Made by a program: the position numbers and the translations under genes. The notes under the pieces were generated by a model. That model did not search any database, was not told the DNA's origin, and saw only the letters and a list, made by a program, of their open reading frames with translations. This document shows positions 17,497-30,000 of a stretch of 64,000 bases of DNA, one piece after another (the first letter of the stretch is position 1; every line of letters begins with the position of its first letter). This DNA comes from Bacteroidales bacterium (GTDB taxonomy: Bacteria; Bacteroidota; Bacteroidia; Bacteroidales; P3): the NCBI GenBank assembly GCA_024685285.1, contig JAIKVZ010000031.1:123998-187997 (forward strand). Reading direction: 5' to 3'.

Positions 17497-18954
17497 ATGA
17501 AAAAGATTGACCGACTGCTGCTGCGCTCCTTCCTGGGCCCGTTGGCGCTCACCTTCGCGGTGTCGGTCTTCGTGCTGCTCATGCAGTTCATCTGGAAATA
17601 TATCGACGACCTTGTGGGCAAGGGCCTGCCCCTCAACGCCATCGCCGAGCTGCTCTTCTACGCCTCGGCCACCTTTGTGCCTATGGCGCTGCCCATCGCC
17701 GTGCTCTTTGCCTCGATAATGACCATGGGCAACTTTGGCGAGAAATACGAGCTCGTGGCCATGAAGGCCGGCGGCATCAGCGTGCGCCGCGCCATGATGC
17801 CCATGGCCGGTGTGGCTGTGGTGCTCACCGTGGCGGCATTCCTCTTTGCCAACCACGTCATGCCGGTGGCCATGCTTCGCTACCGCTCCATACTCATAAG
17901 CATTGCGCAGAAGAAACCCGCCCTCAACATACCCGTGGGCGAGTACTACCACGACATCGACGGCTACGTCATACGTGTGGGCGAGAAGGACCCCGACGGC
18001 CTCACCATGCACGACATCGTCATCTACGACCACACCGACGTGGGCAACACCCAGACCGTCATCACCGCCGCCAACGGCACCATGCAGACCTCGCCCGACG
18101 AGCGCTACCTCATCTTCACCCTCAACAACGGCCACACCTACACCGAGTCGACACGCGGCGCCGACTACTATACGCGGCCGCTTCTCTCTATGGACTTCAG
18201 CCAGCAGGTGCTGACTTTCGATGTCTCCTCTTTCGCCTTCAACCGTGCCGAGCAGATGACCTCGTCGACCTACCACCTGCTCACTGTCAAGCAGTTGGCA
18301 GCCACCATACGCGGCCTCGAAGGCAACTTCGACGAGCGCTGCGGCGATTTCCGCAACCTCATCTACAGCTATCTGCCGGCCTACAACCAGATTGTGCGCA
18401 TACACAACGACAGCGCGGCGCGTGCCCCGGCGGCCCTCCACCCGGGCTCCATATCGCACCGCCTCGACACCATGCCCCACCGCCAGCGAGTCAACGTCAC
18501 CCTCCGTGCCCGCAACGTGGCCCGGCAGAGCCTTGAGTCGTCGGCCTCATACAACCAGATTTTGCGCGGCGAGCGCCTCTGGATCAACAAGCACCATATC
18601 GAGTGGCAGAAACGCTACACCCTCTCGCTGGCCTGCCTGCTGCTCTTCCTGGTTGGCGCGCCCTTCGGCTCCATAGTGCGCAAAGGCGGCCTCGGCCTGC
18701 CGCTGGTGGCCTCGGTGGCTTTCTTTGTAGCCTACTACGTGGTGGGTATGATTGGCGAGAAGGCTGTGCGCGAGAGCGCCCTCGGCCCCGAGGGTATGTG
18801 GGTCTCGACCCTCTTCATGCTGCCCATAGGCATTGTGCTCACCCTCGAGGTGACCACCGACAGCCGCATCTTCGACTCCGCCACCTGGCACAAACTCTTC
18901 AAACACAAGAAATCTATAGACTCTACAGACTCTATTGACCCTGTAAAATCATAG
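17497..18954 (+). CDS. LptF/LptG family lipopolysaccharide export permease
   Basis: A 485-aa YjgP/YjgQ-type permease. Three N-terminal transmembrane segments include LTFAVSVFVLLMQFIWKYI, then the YELVAMKAGGISVRRAMMP coupling-helix segment that contacts the LptB ATPase, a large periplasmic beta-jellyroll part (about residues 120-370) and three C-terminal helices (TLSLACLLLFLVGAPFGSIVRKGG onward). It moves LPS from the inner membrane into the Lpt bridge. Bacteroidota often use one or two such proteins; F or G cannot be separated by eye. It follows rseP by 31 nt and precedes recR by 3 nt. Confidence 0.92.
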   Translation: MKKIDRLLLRSFLGPLALTFAVSVFVLLMQFIWKYIDDLVGKGLPLNAIAELLFYASATFVPMALPIAVLFASIMTMGNFGEKYELVAMKAGGISVRRAMMPMAGVAVVLTVAAFLFANHVMPVAMLRYRSILISIAQKKPALNIPVGEYYHDIDGYVIRVGEKDPDGLTMHDIVIYDHTDVGNTQTVITAANGTMQTSPDERYLIFTLNNGHTYTESTRGADYYTRPLLSMDFSQQVLTFDVSSFAFNRAEQMTSSTYHLLTVKQLAATIRGLEGNFDERCGDFRNLIYSYLPAYNQIVRIHNDSAARAPAALHPGSISHRLDTMPHRQRVNVTLRARNVARQSLESSASYNQILRGERLWINKHHIEWQKRYTLSLACLLLFLVGAPFGSIVRKGGLGLPLVASVAFFVAYYVVGMIGEKAVRESALGPEGMWVSTLFMLPIGIVLTLEVTTDSRIFDSATWHKLFKHKKSIDSTDSIDPVKS

Positions 18955-18957
18955 GCC

Positions 18958-19578
18958 ATGGACCTCCCCTCCGCCATACTGCAACAGGCTGTCGACCAGC
19001 TGCGTACCCTCCCGGGAGTGGGGGCTCGCACCGCTTTGCGTTACGCTTTGCACTTGGTGCAGGGCACCGAGCAGGAGGCTCGCGACCTTGCCGACTCGCT
19101 GCTGGCTCTCAAGACCGAGCTGCACCACTGCCGCCTCTGCCACAATATTGCCGACAGCGACCTCTGCCCCGTCTGCGCCAGCCCCAAACGCCAGCGCGGC
19201 ATCCTCTGCGTGGTCGAGAACGTGCAGGGCGTCATGGCCGTCGAGGCCACCGGCCAGTACAACGGGCTCTACCATGTGCTCGGAGGCGTCATCTCGCCTA
19301 TCGACGGCGTGGGCATCAACGACCTCGAGCTCGCCTCGCTCACCGACCGCGTGCGCCGCGCCGACCCCGAGCCCGTTACCGAGGTCATCCTGGCCCTGCC
19401 GGCCACCATGGAGGGCGACACAACGGCCTACTACATCTACCGCCAGCTCAGCCCCTTGGGCGTCAAGGTCACGGCTATAGCAAGGGGTGTGTCGGTGGGC
19501 GACAGCCTTGAGTATGCCGACGAGGCCACCCTGGGTCGCTCCATAGTCGGCCGCAGGCCGTTCAATTCCGAGGGCTGA
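18958..19578 (+). CDS. recR: Recombination mediator RecR
   Basis: A 206-aa protein of the RecFOR pathway that loads RecA at gaps. It shows the N-terminal helix-hairpin-helix LRTLPGVGARTALRYALHL, a zinc finger CRLCHNIADSDLCPVC (residues about 59-74), and a Toprim domain starting ILCVVENVQGVMAVEATG with the conserved YHVLGGVISPIDGVG and the final LARGVSVGDSLEYADEATL-like helix. Size is standard. It is the last gene of the plus-strand run, 3 nt after the permease gene, and is convergent with the GH3 gene across a gap filled by the G-rich repeat. Confidence 0.97.
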   Translation: MDLPSAILQQAVDQLRTLPGVGARTALRYALHLVQGTEQEARDLADSLLALKTELHHCRLCHNIADSDLCPVCASPKRQRGILCVVENVQGVMAVEATGQYNGLYHVLGGVISPIDGVGINDLELASLTDRVRRADPEPVTEVILALPATMEGDTTAYYIYRQLSPLGVKVTAIARGVSVGDSLEYADEATLGRSIVGRRPFNSEG

Positions 19579-19614
19579 CCGACCTCAACCCGACCTCAAC
19601 CCGAACCTAACCCC
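19579..19614 (-). repeat. G-rich repeat block in the recR/GH3 convergent gap
   Basis: On the minus strand this reads GGGGTTAGGTTCGGGTTGAGG followed by TCGGGTTGAGGTCGG, three units of the 11-bp family. It starts immediately after the recR TGA and ends 16 bp before the GH3 stop, so it fills nearly the whole 52-bp convergent gap. Confidence 0.85.
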
Positions 19615-19630
19615 TTCAATGGGTTGTCTC

Positions 19631-20800
19631 TCAGTGTTTTAGTTGCTGCTTTGTTTGGCGCACCCTCGCGGCGGCGCGGCGCACCGTCTGCTCGTCTATA
19701 CGGCCCTGGCGCACAAGTTGTTCCACTATGTCGATGGTCTGCCGGGCCATATCGGGGTTGTATGTCGAGCTGTTGTTGCCGAGGCACAGCAGGTCGGCGC
19801 CGGCGTTGATGGCTAAGGCAATGGCGTCGGCGTAGCCGTAGTGCGAGGTTATGGCGCCCATGCCCATGTCGTCGGTGATGACCAGTCCGCTGTAGCCCAG
19901 CGTGTCGCGCAGGCAGGCGTAGGCTTTGGCCGAGAGCGAGGCGGGGAGGCCCGAGGGGTCTATGCGGCGGTTCACCACGTGGGCCATCATCACCATGGGG
20001 GCCTCGGCGGCCAGCTGGCGGTAGGGCTCCAGCTCGCTGCGCTGCCAGGTGTGGCTCACGTCGACAAGGCCCTTGTGGGTGTCGCCGCCGGCACTGCCGT
20101 GGCCGGGGAAGTGCTTCAGGCAGCTCAGCACGCCGCGGCAGCCCTGCTCCTCGACCCAGATGCGGCAGCACTCGGCCACCTCATGGGCGTCGGCCCCGAA
20201 ACTGCGGCCCATGGCGCCGATGACGGGGCAGGCGGGGTTCACGTCAACGTCGGCGCAGGGGGCGAAGTTGAGGTTTATGCCCAGCGCGGCCAGCTGTTCG
20301 GCGCAGAGTGCGGCATAGCGGCGCACCGTGTCGGCACCCCCCTGGGCGCTGGCCTTGGCGCTGCGGTTGGGCCCAAAGCCGTAGTCGGTGCGCAGGCGGC
20401 TCACGTTGCCGCCCTCCTGGTCAATGCCTATGAGCAGCGTCTCGGGGCTCAGAGCCTGCAGGGCGGCGCAGAGGCCGCGCACCTGCTCGGGGTTGCCTAT
20501 GTTGCGGTGGCGTTTGCCGGTGGGGGCGTCATAGTCAAACAGAATCACGCCGCCCACCTTCAGGTCGCGCACCATGCGGGTCACGGCGCTGTCGGCCGTC
20601 TGGCCGCGGAAACCGATGATAATCATCTGCGCAATGTCGTCGCGCAACGGGCGCAGGGTGTCGGTCTCGGCGGCGGGCTGCGGTGCGGCGGTGTCTATGG
20701 CGGCTGCATTGGCGCGGCTGCCGCAGCCGGCCAGCAGGACGGCTGCCATGCACAGGGCCGTCAGCAGGCCCGTGCGGCGGGGGTGTGTGCTCTCTTTCAT
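19631..20800 (-). CDS. Glycoside hydrolase family 3 beta-N-acetylhexosaminidase (NagZ-like), lipoprotein
   Basis: The start is moved from the ORF-track 20887 to ATG 20800. From there the protein has an R-containing n-region, a hydrophobic stretch and a lipobox LLAGC (about residues 18-22), so it is an envelope lipoprotein of 389 aa. GH3 signatures are VGGVILFDYDAP, LLIGIDQEGGNVSRL, the catalytic acid/base-dyad loop CLKHFPGHGSAGGDTH, and the nucleophile region VITDDMGMGAI. NagZ-type enzymes release N-acetylglucosamine from muropeptides or glycans; membrane anchoring with export argues for turnover outside the cytoplasm. There is a GlcNAc-kinase-like gene at 52948 in the same window. Its 5' leader shares a 19-nt sequence with the leader of the DUF5606 gene. 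Confidence 0.92.
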   Translation of the reverse strand: MKESTHPRRTGLLTALCMAAVLLAGCGSRANAAAIDTAAPQPAAETDTLRPLRDDIAQMIIIGFRGQTADSAVTRMVRDLKVGGVILFDYDAPTGKRHRNIGNPEQVRGLCAALQALSPETLLIGIDQEGGNVSRLRTDYGFGPNRSAKASAQGGADTVRRYAALCAEQLAALGINLNFAPCADVDVNPACPVIGAMGRSFGADAHEVAECCRIWVEEQGCRGVLSCLKHFPGHGSAGGDTHKGLVDVSHTWQRSELEPYRQLAAEAPMVMMAHVVNRRIDPSGLPASLSAKAYACLRDTLGYSGLVITDDMGMGAITSHYGYADAIALAINAGADLLCLGNNSSTYNPDMARQTIDIVEQLVRQGRIDEQTVRRAAARVRQTKQQLKH

Positions 20801-20803
20801 ATC

Positions 20804-20822
20804 ACTATAACGCCGATTTGGC
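20804..20822 (-). promoter_or_regulatory. 19-nt shared leader element GCCAAATCGGCGTTATAGT (copy 1)
   Basis: On the minus strand this 19-mer ends 3 nt before the GH3 ATG. Exactly the same 19-mer occurs at 53816-53834 in the leader of the DUF5606 gene. Upstream sequence is also partly alike (TTTGC, then CACAATAA in both). It could be a regulator site, an RNA element or the remnant of a short mobile repeat. Confidence 0.5.
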
Positions 20823-20968
20823 CCGTTTATTGTGTGGCAAAAGCACCCTGGAATTGTCAACAAACTGTTGAGAAAAAATGTCAACATACAACATGCTGAA
20901 AGAAAGCTTATTATAAATTTTTACACATTTTTTAACATTTTTTTTATGGGTTTATAAACATTTTTTCT

Positions 20969-20976
20969 TACCTTTG
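20969..20976 (+). promoter_or_regulatory. -7 box TACCTTTG upstream of the 16-kb gene
   Basis: TACCTTTG matches TAnnTTTG and lies 57 nt before ATG 21034 in a very AT-rich gap (20830-21033). No perfect TTG occurs at the ideal -33 position; TTATGG is there instead. Nothing else identifiable lies in the gap. Confidence 0.6.
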
Positions 20977-21033
20977 CATATTGGCAAAATAGTGCGCAAT
21001 AGCGCATTATGCGCTGTAATGTATTGAAAATAA

Positions 21034-24000
21034 ATGACAAACAAACCCAAATTATTAACCAAATCATTAACAACTATGAGACGTTATTTACAAAGATTGT
21101 TGCTCATAGCGGCACTGTGTGTGCCGTGGGCTATGGGCGCACAAGAAACGTTGACCGTTGCTGACGGGACTAACACGAGTACTACGATGCCTGTGTATCA
21201 GACCTGGATGGACAGTCAGCCAAGAACACAGCTCATCTATCCAGAGGGTAGACTGGTAGACATGATTGGTTCAGAGATAACCAAAATCAAGTTCTACTAC
21301 AACACCACATCCACCCCTGGTTGGAGTGCCCAGGATCTGACGATCAGACTCGGCATTGTGGACGACTCTGTTTTTTCGTCGAATACCTATTACGACACAA
21401 CCGGTATGACTGTGGTCTATACTGGCCTGTTCCCAAACAACAACGGTGAATGTGAATTAGTGTTCACCACTCCGTTTGAGTATAATGGAGGTAACCTCCT
21501 GTTCGCCATCAACGACAATGTTTCTGGCGGCAGCTACTCGCCCACCGTGCCATTCAAAGGAAAGACCACTGCTTCAGGTACCAAAAACGGACTCTATTCT
21601 TATTCTACTTCTATCTCTTCTACAAACTTCCTCCCCAAAATCACCTTCACCTATGAGGCCGGTGGTTGCGGCAACCCCCGTAACTTTGTTGTAACCGCCC
21701 AGACCTCCTCGTCTGTCTCGTTTATCTGGAACAAGTCCAAGACCGGTCTCGAAGAAGGCACCGGCTACCAGTATGTGGTAGTGCCGGCCGACTCAACGCC
21801 CAGCTGGACCTCCCCCCTCACCACTACCGACACCTTCTGCACCGTGTCCGGCCTTGCCGCCAACACGGCCTACGACCTCTGGATCCGTTCCAACTGCGGC
21901 ACCGAACAGAGCCGCGGCACCGTTTTCTCGTTCCGCACCGGCTGCGAGGCTATGAACATACTGCCCTACAGCTGCAACTTCGACGACTCGCCCGCGGGCA
22001 GCTCCAATATCACCAACCACCCCAACTTCGCCTTCTGCTGGAGCCGCTACGAAGCTCCTTCGGCCGATGCCGCCTATCGCGCGTATCCTTATATATATAG
22101 TGGTGCCAACGCCTACAGCGGCACCAACGCCATACTGTTCAACGTTGCCACCTCCTACAACGCCAACTATCCCGCCTCGGAGTTCGCTTCGTTCCCGCAG
22201 ATTGCCGGCTCTATAGCCCCCAGCGGTCTGCGCGTTTCGTTCTACGCACGCACTTCCAGCACCACCTCGACCGATATGGTTGTGGTTGGCGTTATGACCG
22301 ACCCCCACGACACCACCACCTTTGCTCCCTGCGACACCGTTATGGTCACAGGCAATACCTACCACCGCTACTTCGCCTCGTTGGCAAGCTATAGCGACAT
22401 CACCGGCGGCGACTATGTCACCCTCCGTGTGCGTCGTGTCCAGACCGGCGGCTCCGACCTCTATGTCGACGACGCTGCCCTCGAAACCATGCCTACTTGC
22501 TTCGAGCCTCTCAATCCTGTCGCCACCGGCACCATCTACAACAGCACCTCTCTGAGCTGGACCCCCCAGGGCACCGAGACCGAGTGGCGCATACAGTGGC
22601 GTCATGTCGACAGCACCGAGTGGAACACCGTCACCGGTGTCACCACCAACCCCTACACCGTTACCGGTTTCGACGGCCTCAACGAATATGAGCTCCGCGT
22701 GGCTGCCGTGTGCGGCAGCAACGTGAGCGGCTACAGCGAGGTGCTGACCATCTCCACCCCCTGCGCCCCCGTCAACGTTACCGAGGACGGCTTCGAATAC
22801 AACTTCGACAATTCGGCCTACAACGGCACCAGCACCACGAGCGACTTCACAATCCAGTGCTGGCACCGCCTCCATAACAGCACATCCACCTATATATATC
22901 CCTACCAGTACAGTTACGCATCCTATGCCCACAGCTCTCCTGGTTTGCTCTACTTCTACCTCTCCACAACGGCGAGCTACGCCAGCAGCCAGTTTGCCGT
23001 GCTGCCCGAAGTGGCCGAGGATGTCAACACCCTGCGCATGGCCTTCTACGCCCGCGTCTCTGTCACCGGCATCAAGTTCGTGGTTGGTGTGATGACCGAC
23101 CCGACCGACTCCACCACCTTCGTGGGTGTCGACACCATACAGTATACCGTCACCGGTAGCTACACCCGCACCGTGGTCGACTTTGCCGACTACGTTGGTA
23201 CCGGCAAGTACATCGCCATCAAACTCAGCCGCGAGTTCAGCGCCACTGGCTATCTGTACCTCGACGATGTCAGCCTGAGCGTCAAGAGCTCCTGCCCCAC
23301 TCCCACCGGTTTGGTTGCCACCGCCGCCAGCCCCGAGACCATCCAGGCCTCGTGGAACGCCGCCGCCGGTGCCACCAGCTACTCGGTGCGTCTGTATGAG
23401 TCGAGCCTCTACAACCCCGAGAACCCCGACCAGAATGCGATGATCACCATCAACGCTGGCACCGATACCTCCATTCTCCTCACCGGCTACGGCCATGATG
23501 AGACCACCGATATGGATATCACCGTCTCCGACCAGAGCATACGCTACAACCACGAGTATGTGGTTGTGGTGCGCGCCAACTGCGGTACCACTCCCGCCGA
23601 CTGGTCTGCCGGCGTTAAGGTCAGCACCCCGTTTGACTGCGATGGCGACGCCTACCGCGACATAACCGTGGGTACCGGCACCACCAACTCGTCAGCCTCT
23701 TCCATGGGCTACACCTACCTGAGCTCTTCGTATCTCAGGAGCTTCGGTGTCCAGCTTCTCACCGGCGCCGAACTCAAGGATATGGATATCTACGAGGGCG
23801 ACATCCGCTCGGTGGCTTGGTTCATGCCCAGCGGCGCAGCCCTTAACAATGTGCCCATGCGCATCTATATGGCCCACACCGACACCACAGGCCTTGCTGT
23901 TGCCGACACCGGCAGATTCAACCCCCGCACCATGCAGCTTGTATGGCAGGGCAATATGAACTGGCGTCAGGATCAGTGGCTCGACTTCGAGTTGACGACC

Positions 24001-27000
24001 CCCTTCCACTATGCCGGAACCGACAGCAACCTCGTCATCCGTGTCGAGATTGACACCTGCCTCTACCGTATGCGCGCCACTGGCGAGACTGGCACCTATT
24101 CTTATATACGTACCACCTCGCGCACCGGCCGCAGCCTTTATAGCTACACCAGCACTTCGCAGTACTGCTACTCAACCGCCAACTTCGCCAACGTGCGCCT
24201 CAAGATGTGCGTTGAAGAGCCCTACTGCTTCCGTCTCCTCAGCCTCAAGGCCGAGGCCATCGAGGACCAGCCCACCGCTGTGCGTCTGACCTGGAAGAAA
24301 GACCCGCGCGACCTCAACAACCAGGGCTTCCTCATTTTCTACGGCCCCGACACCCTCGAGGGCAATCCTGAGACCACCCTCGGTTTCACCGACTACACCG
24401 GCCTCAACCCCATTGCCGCCACCGACACCACCTGCGTGGTCACCGGCCTCAACTCCAACTCACAGTACCGTTTCTTCATCCAGAGCTATTGCGGCGCGGT
24501 TGAAGACGGCGTGAGCGAATTCGTCGAGAGCAACGTGGTGCGCACCACCTGCGCTCCGCAGGAGTGGCCCTACACCATAGGCTTCGAGCGCACCGCCGAT
24601 GAACTGTCCTCCAGCTCCAGTGCCGCCAACTTCGGCGTCTACTGCTGGAACCGCCTCACCAACTACAACCGTCCGTATGCCTACTCCAGCTCCAGCTACG
24701 CCCACGAAGGCACCTACTCACTCTACTGGTCGTTCGACACTATCGACACCAACTACGCCATTGCCGTGCTGCCCGAGATGGAAGAGAGCCTCGACGAGGC
24801 ACAGATGGTCTTCTGGGCACGCACCAATGCCGGCGACACCGCCCGCCTCATCTTCTGCTCCATCATCGACGATAGCCTCGCCAGCCTCGAGCCCTTCGAC
24901 ACTGTGTTGGTTATCGGCAGCACCATGACCGAGTACAACAAGGTTCTTGCCAACATTTCGCTGCCCACCGGCTACGAGCGTCTCGCTCTCACCGTTGCCA
25001 AGGGCGACGTCCTCTGGCTCGACGACATCACCGTGCGTGAAGACCCGGGTACCCTCAAGCCCAAGAGCTTTGCCATAGTCGACGGCTCCCTCAGCCAGTT
25101 CGGTGCCGACTTCGTCTTCGTCGACGTTGACAACAGCCCGCGCGCCCCGCAGTACCAGATTGGTATCGTTAGCGGCGAAGAGTGGGATGCCGAGGACGAA
25201 GAGATGGTCCTCATCAATATCACCCGCACCGACGACAACGACACCGTTTATGCTTCGGCCACCACGCTCGATCCCAATGTCCGCTACGTTGCCGCCGTCC
25301 GCGCCATCAACCCCAACCAGGAAAACGAAGCCAAGCGCACCTCGGAGTGGAGCGACCCCACACCGGTCTTCACCACCCTCTGCGAGCCCATCAGCGCTGC
25401 CGAACTTCCCTATTATGAAGGTTTCGAGAACGTCTACAGCAAGGTCTACACCAGCTATAACGCTACCGCCACCGCCTCTACACCGGGAGTAACCTACGCC
25501 CTTAAGAACAGCGATGTCTCCTGCTGGGATTTCGCCGTCACCGAAGGCACCCCGATGGCCTACATTGGCAAAAACGCCACCTACCGCTACGATGGCGACC
25601 AGTACCTTGTGCTTGCCTCCAACAGCGCCCAGGCCTACGCCTACGCCGTGCTGCCTATATTCGACAACCCCGTCGAATACCTCCGCATGTCGTTCTACTA
25701 TCGCAACCACAGCACCACCAGCAGCAACTACGCTCTTGAGCTGGGTTACGTTACCAACAACCAGTACGACAGCACCTTCGTAAAGATTGCCGACTTCCCC
25801 GTCAACAATACCTACCAGTTTGTTGACTATATCTTCAATATGGACACCGTTGCCGTGCCCAACAACGCCAACGTGCGTCTGGCCTTCCGTGCCCGCTACT
25901 ACAGTGTCTATATCGACTCCATCACCGTGTTCGAGGCTCCTGCCTGCCAGTATCCGCGCTACTTTGCCGCTACCGGCGAGAACACCGCCTACACCATGCC
26001 TCTGCGCTGGGTCAACTCCGACCTCGGTGCCGACGGTATAGTGCGTTGGGATGTTATGTACATCGGCGGTGAGGACACCCTCATCCGCAGCATCGATGCC
26101 GATGTCGACAACGATTCCGTGATACGTCTGCAGGGTCAAATCGTCTCTTGCGACACCGTCTGGACCGACACCACTCACACCGAATACTCCCTCACCAACA
26201 TCGTGCGCGAGGCCGACACCATGGCTTTCGTCCTGCCCAACCTCAACGCCAACACCACCTACACCCTGCGTATCCGCTCGGTGGGTGAGTACAGCGGCGA
26301 GACCTTCGTCAGCGACTGGAGCCAGCCCATCAGCTCTGCCCTCACACGCACCCTCAGCGACGCCACCGACATCATAGTGGCCCGCGCCACCTATCCCGAG
26401 GGCGTCTGGGTTGAGACCAACACCGACACCGCTACCCGCGAAATCACCGTGACCGTCGACTACGGTACCCCGCTCAACGCCATCAAGCTCACCCTGCTTG
26501 GCAGCCCGAGCAACACCGGTATCTACATCGACAACATGGCTACCCCGTTCAGCGACACCATCAGCTACAACTTCGTCATTGAACGCACCATCATAGTCCG
26601 CGCCGAGGATACCAACATCACCGGCGAGTGGACCCTCATCGTCGAGCCCGAGCTCTGCACCTATCCGCGCAACATTGCCTTCAGCAATATTGCCCGCCGC
26701 ACCTTCACCGCCAGCTGGCAGATCCTCGATTCGCGCATCTACCAGTATGACATCTGGGCCGATACCCTCACCCTCACCGACGAGGCTCTCGACACCCTTC
26801 CCTTCGTCACCGTTAACGACACCACCTACAACTTCGAGGGCCTGCGCCGCGCCCACACCTACAACGTCTATGTGCGCGCCCACTGCTCCAACGGCGAACT
26901 CAGCCGCTGGGCCGTGGCCGAAGTAACCACCGAAGATATGCCTTGCTCTGCCGAGTCGCAGCCCATCATCATTGGCACTGCCACCACCACCAGCAAGTAT

Positions 27001-30000
27001 CTCCCCATGACCACCAACTACAATTACGGTTACGGCCAGATGCTCTTCAAGGCCAGCGAACTTGGCCAGACCGGCAAGATCAACAAGATATCCTTCAACG
27101 TCTCTGCTTTGGCCACCTCGACGAGCTATGAGCCTCACTATATCTTCTATGTGGCCCTTACCGACCTCACCGAGCTCACAGCTTCCAGCTATGTGCCCGC
27201 TTCTGAGCTCACCCAGGTGGGCGTCGTGACCGAGATCACCCAGACCGGTTGGTACGACATCGACCTGCCCGAGGATATCGTGATTGACGGCACCAAGAAC
27301 CTCGTCATCGCCGTAGCCAACCAGTCCGGCGTATGGAGCGGTGGTCCCAACTTCTACTATTCTTCATCCTCTGGCACCGTCGTTGAACGTCACAATGACA
27401 GCTATTCAGAGTATGGCGACCCGTTCAACACCTCTTACGCTCTTTCGGCCACCACATACCGTCCCAACATCAAGTTCGGTTTCTGCATACCTGGCGATCC
27501 CTGCCCCGCCGTCGACACCCTCTATGTTGAGAAGAACCTCGACGACCCGACTGAGGTCACTCTGCACTGGACTGCCGAAGGCGACTATGCCTCGCTCTAC
27601 CACCTCTATGTTATTACCGATACCAACAACTTCAACCCCGACAGCTCTACCGGTTACATCATCGTGAACAACGCCGACTCGGTGGTTGTTGAAGAACTCG
27701 ATGCCAACACCCAGCACTTTGCCTACCTCAAGGTGTTCTGCCAGGCCGACGGCATCGACGACGGCTCCAGCAACTGGGTGCCCCTCACCTTCAAGACCAA
27801 CAGCTACTGCCGCGTGCCCGAGAACGTGGTCATGACCAAGACCGGCAAGAAGACGGTCAACCTCACCTATGACTTCGACGCCACCCAGGCCGCCAATTAC
27901 CGCTACATAGTCTCCACCTCGGTCCTCACCGACAACGCTCTTGAGACTGCCACTCCCACCATGGCCCATATCGATACCAACGACATCAATATCGAGTTGC
28001 CCGAGTACAGCACCTTCTACCATATCTATATTGGCAACGACTGCGGCGGCACCGACGGCGTGAGCCCCTACTACTACGCCGGCACCGTGCGCACCTCCGA
28101 CGCCTGCCCCGCTCCCGAGAACCTCAAAGTAACTGAGATCGACGTCACCGGTGCTTTGGTCACCTGGAAACCCGCCCAGTTCACCGACGAGACCACTTGG
28201 CAGGTCAACGTCACCGGCACCGGTGTCAACCAGACCTTCACCGTCACCGACACCTTTGCCGTTGTCACCGGCCTCATGCCCGAGCAGAACTACACCGTGA
28301 GCGTGAGCACTATGTGCAACGAGACTCCCGGCACTGCTGCCACCCGCCAGTTCACCACTATAGCCTATGTGCCCTGCACACAGATTGGCGAGGGTACCTC
28401 TGCTTACTACTATGTGCCTTCATCTGGCTACTACCACTACAGCTACACCCAGACTGTCTTCACACCCGGAGAGCTGAACAACGTGGGTGAAATAGCCTCC
28501 ATAGCCTACAACTACATCATCGACAGCGGCACCGTGCACCACCTCGACATCTACATGGGCACTACCGCCGGCGATGTGAGCAGCGCTTTTGCCACCGTGA
28601 CAAACTTCCGTCACGTCTTCAGCGGCCTGCACCACTTCACCAACGCCAACGGCGGCTGGAGCTCCATAGCCCTCGACAGCACCTTCACCTACGACGGCTC
28701 TGCCAACCTCGTCATAGCTGTCTACCGCAACAACGTCGGCGAGACCAACTACGGCAGCACCGCCCGCTTCGGCTACCACAGTGCCACCGGCATGACACGT
28801 TACCGCCAGAGCGACTCTGAGTTCCAGATTGCCGCCGACGGTAACAACAGCGGCACTACCGCCGGCACAGCCACTGCCAACCGCCCGAACATGAAGATAT
28901 GCTTCAACAACGAGTTTGGCGGCTGCCTGCCTGTCACTCACCTCGTAACCAGAGACATCACCACCAACTCTGTCACCGCCAGCTGGTACAAGGGCGGCAC
29001 AGAGACCTCTTGGGAATATGTTAACGTCGGGTTAGGTTCGGATGGCGATGCTTCGGCAACGACCGACAGCGCCCTCAACGCCAACGCCCAGACCACTACA
29101 AACTACACCCTCACTATCAACAACTTGGAGCCCGACCATGCCTACACCCTCTATGTGCGTCCGGTTTGCACCGACACCGCTGCCGACCAGCCCGCATGGC
29201 GCGCTGTGAGCTACATGACCAAGATATCCTGCTACGCTCCCAACGCCGTTGACACTTGGCGCAACACCGATGTGCCTGAGGATTCGATTGACTACCGTCA
29301 CATCGCCCTCATCGCCCGTCACACCGACAGCGTCAACAACAACCTCGACCTCGAGAACTTCGAGTACCAGGTATGGCCGTATGCCAACCCGCAGGCTGGC
29401 GACACCGTCACCTTCCTTGCCGGCGACAGCGTGACCATCGGTGCCGAGCGTATGCGTCCCGGCTACTTCATGGCTTGGCGTGTGCGTGGCATCTGCCAGC
29501 CCGGCGATTCTTCGCGCTGGGTCCAGTCCTACGCCTCCATCTTCGACAGCTTGACCCTGCCCTACTACGAGAACTTCAACCAGAACAACACCGTTACCCG
29601 TATGCTCTGGCGCGGTCACAGCGACATCGACGATTCAACTGCCACCTATCCCAATATTGCTGCTACCAGCTACTACTACATCCGTTTCCACAGCGGTGAA
29701 TCTACCACTAATATCTCGCACGAGCAGTATGCCGTCGGCCCCATCATGAGAGATCCTGTCAACACCATGATGCTCACCTTCCACGCTTGGCAGAGCAGCA
29801 CCGCTTCGGCCGCCACCAAGACCCTGATACTGGGCTACCCGGCCAACGACACCACCTTCGTGCCCATCGACACCCTTGAGGTTACCGCCACCGCTGCTGC
29901 TTCGGCCAACCTCTTCGAGTACTACCTCGACGAGCTGCCCGACAGCATCCACCGCATTGCCTTCAAGTGGCTCAACACCGGTACCGCTACCTATCAGTAT

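Noticed and set aside
19841-20899. Plus-strand 352-aa frame opposite the GH3 gene
   Set aside because: The minus strand has a lipobox and all GH3 motifs; the plus frame is a shadow.
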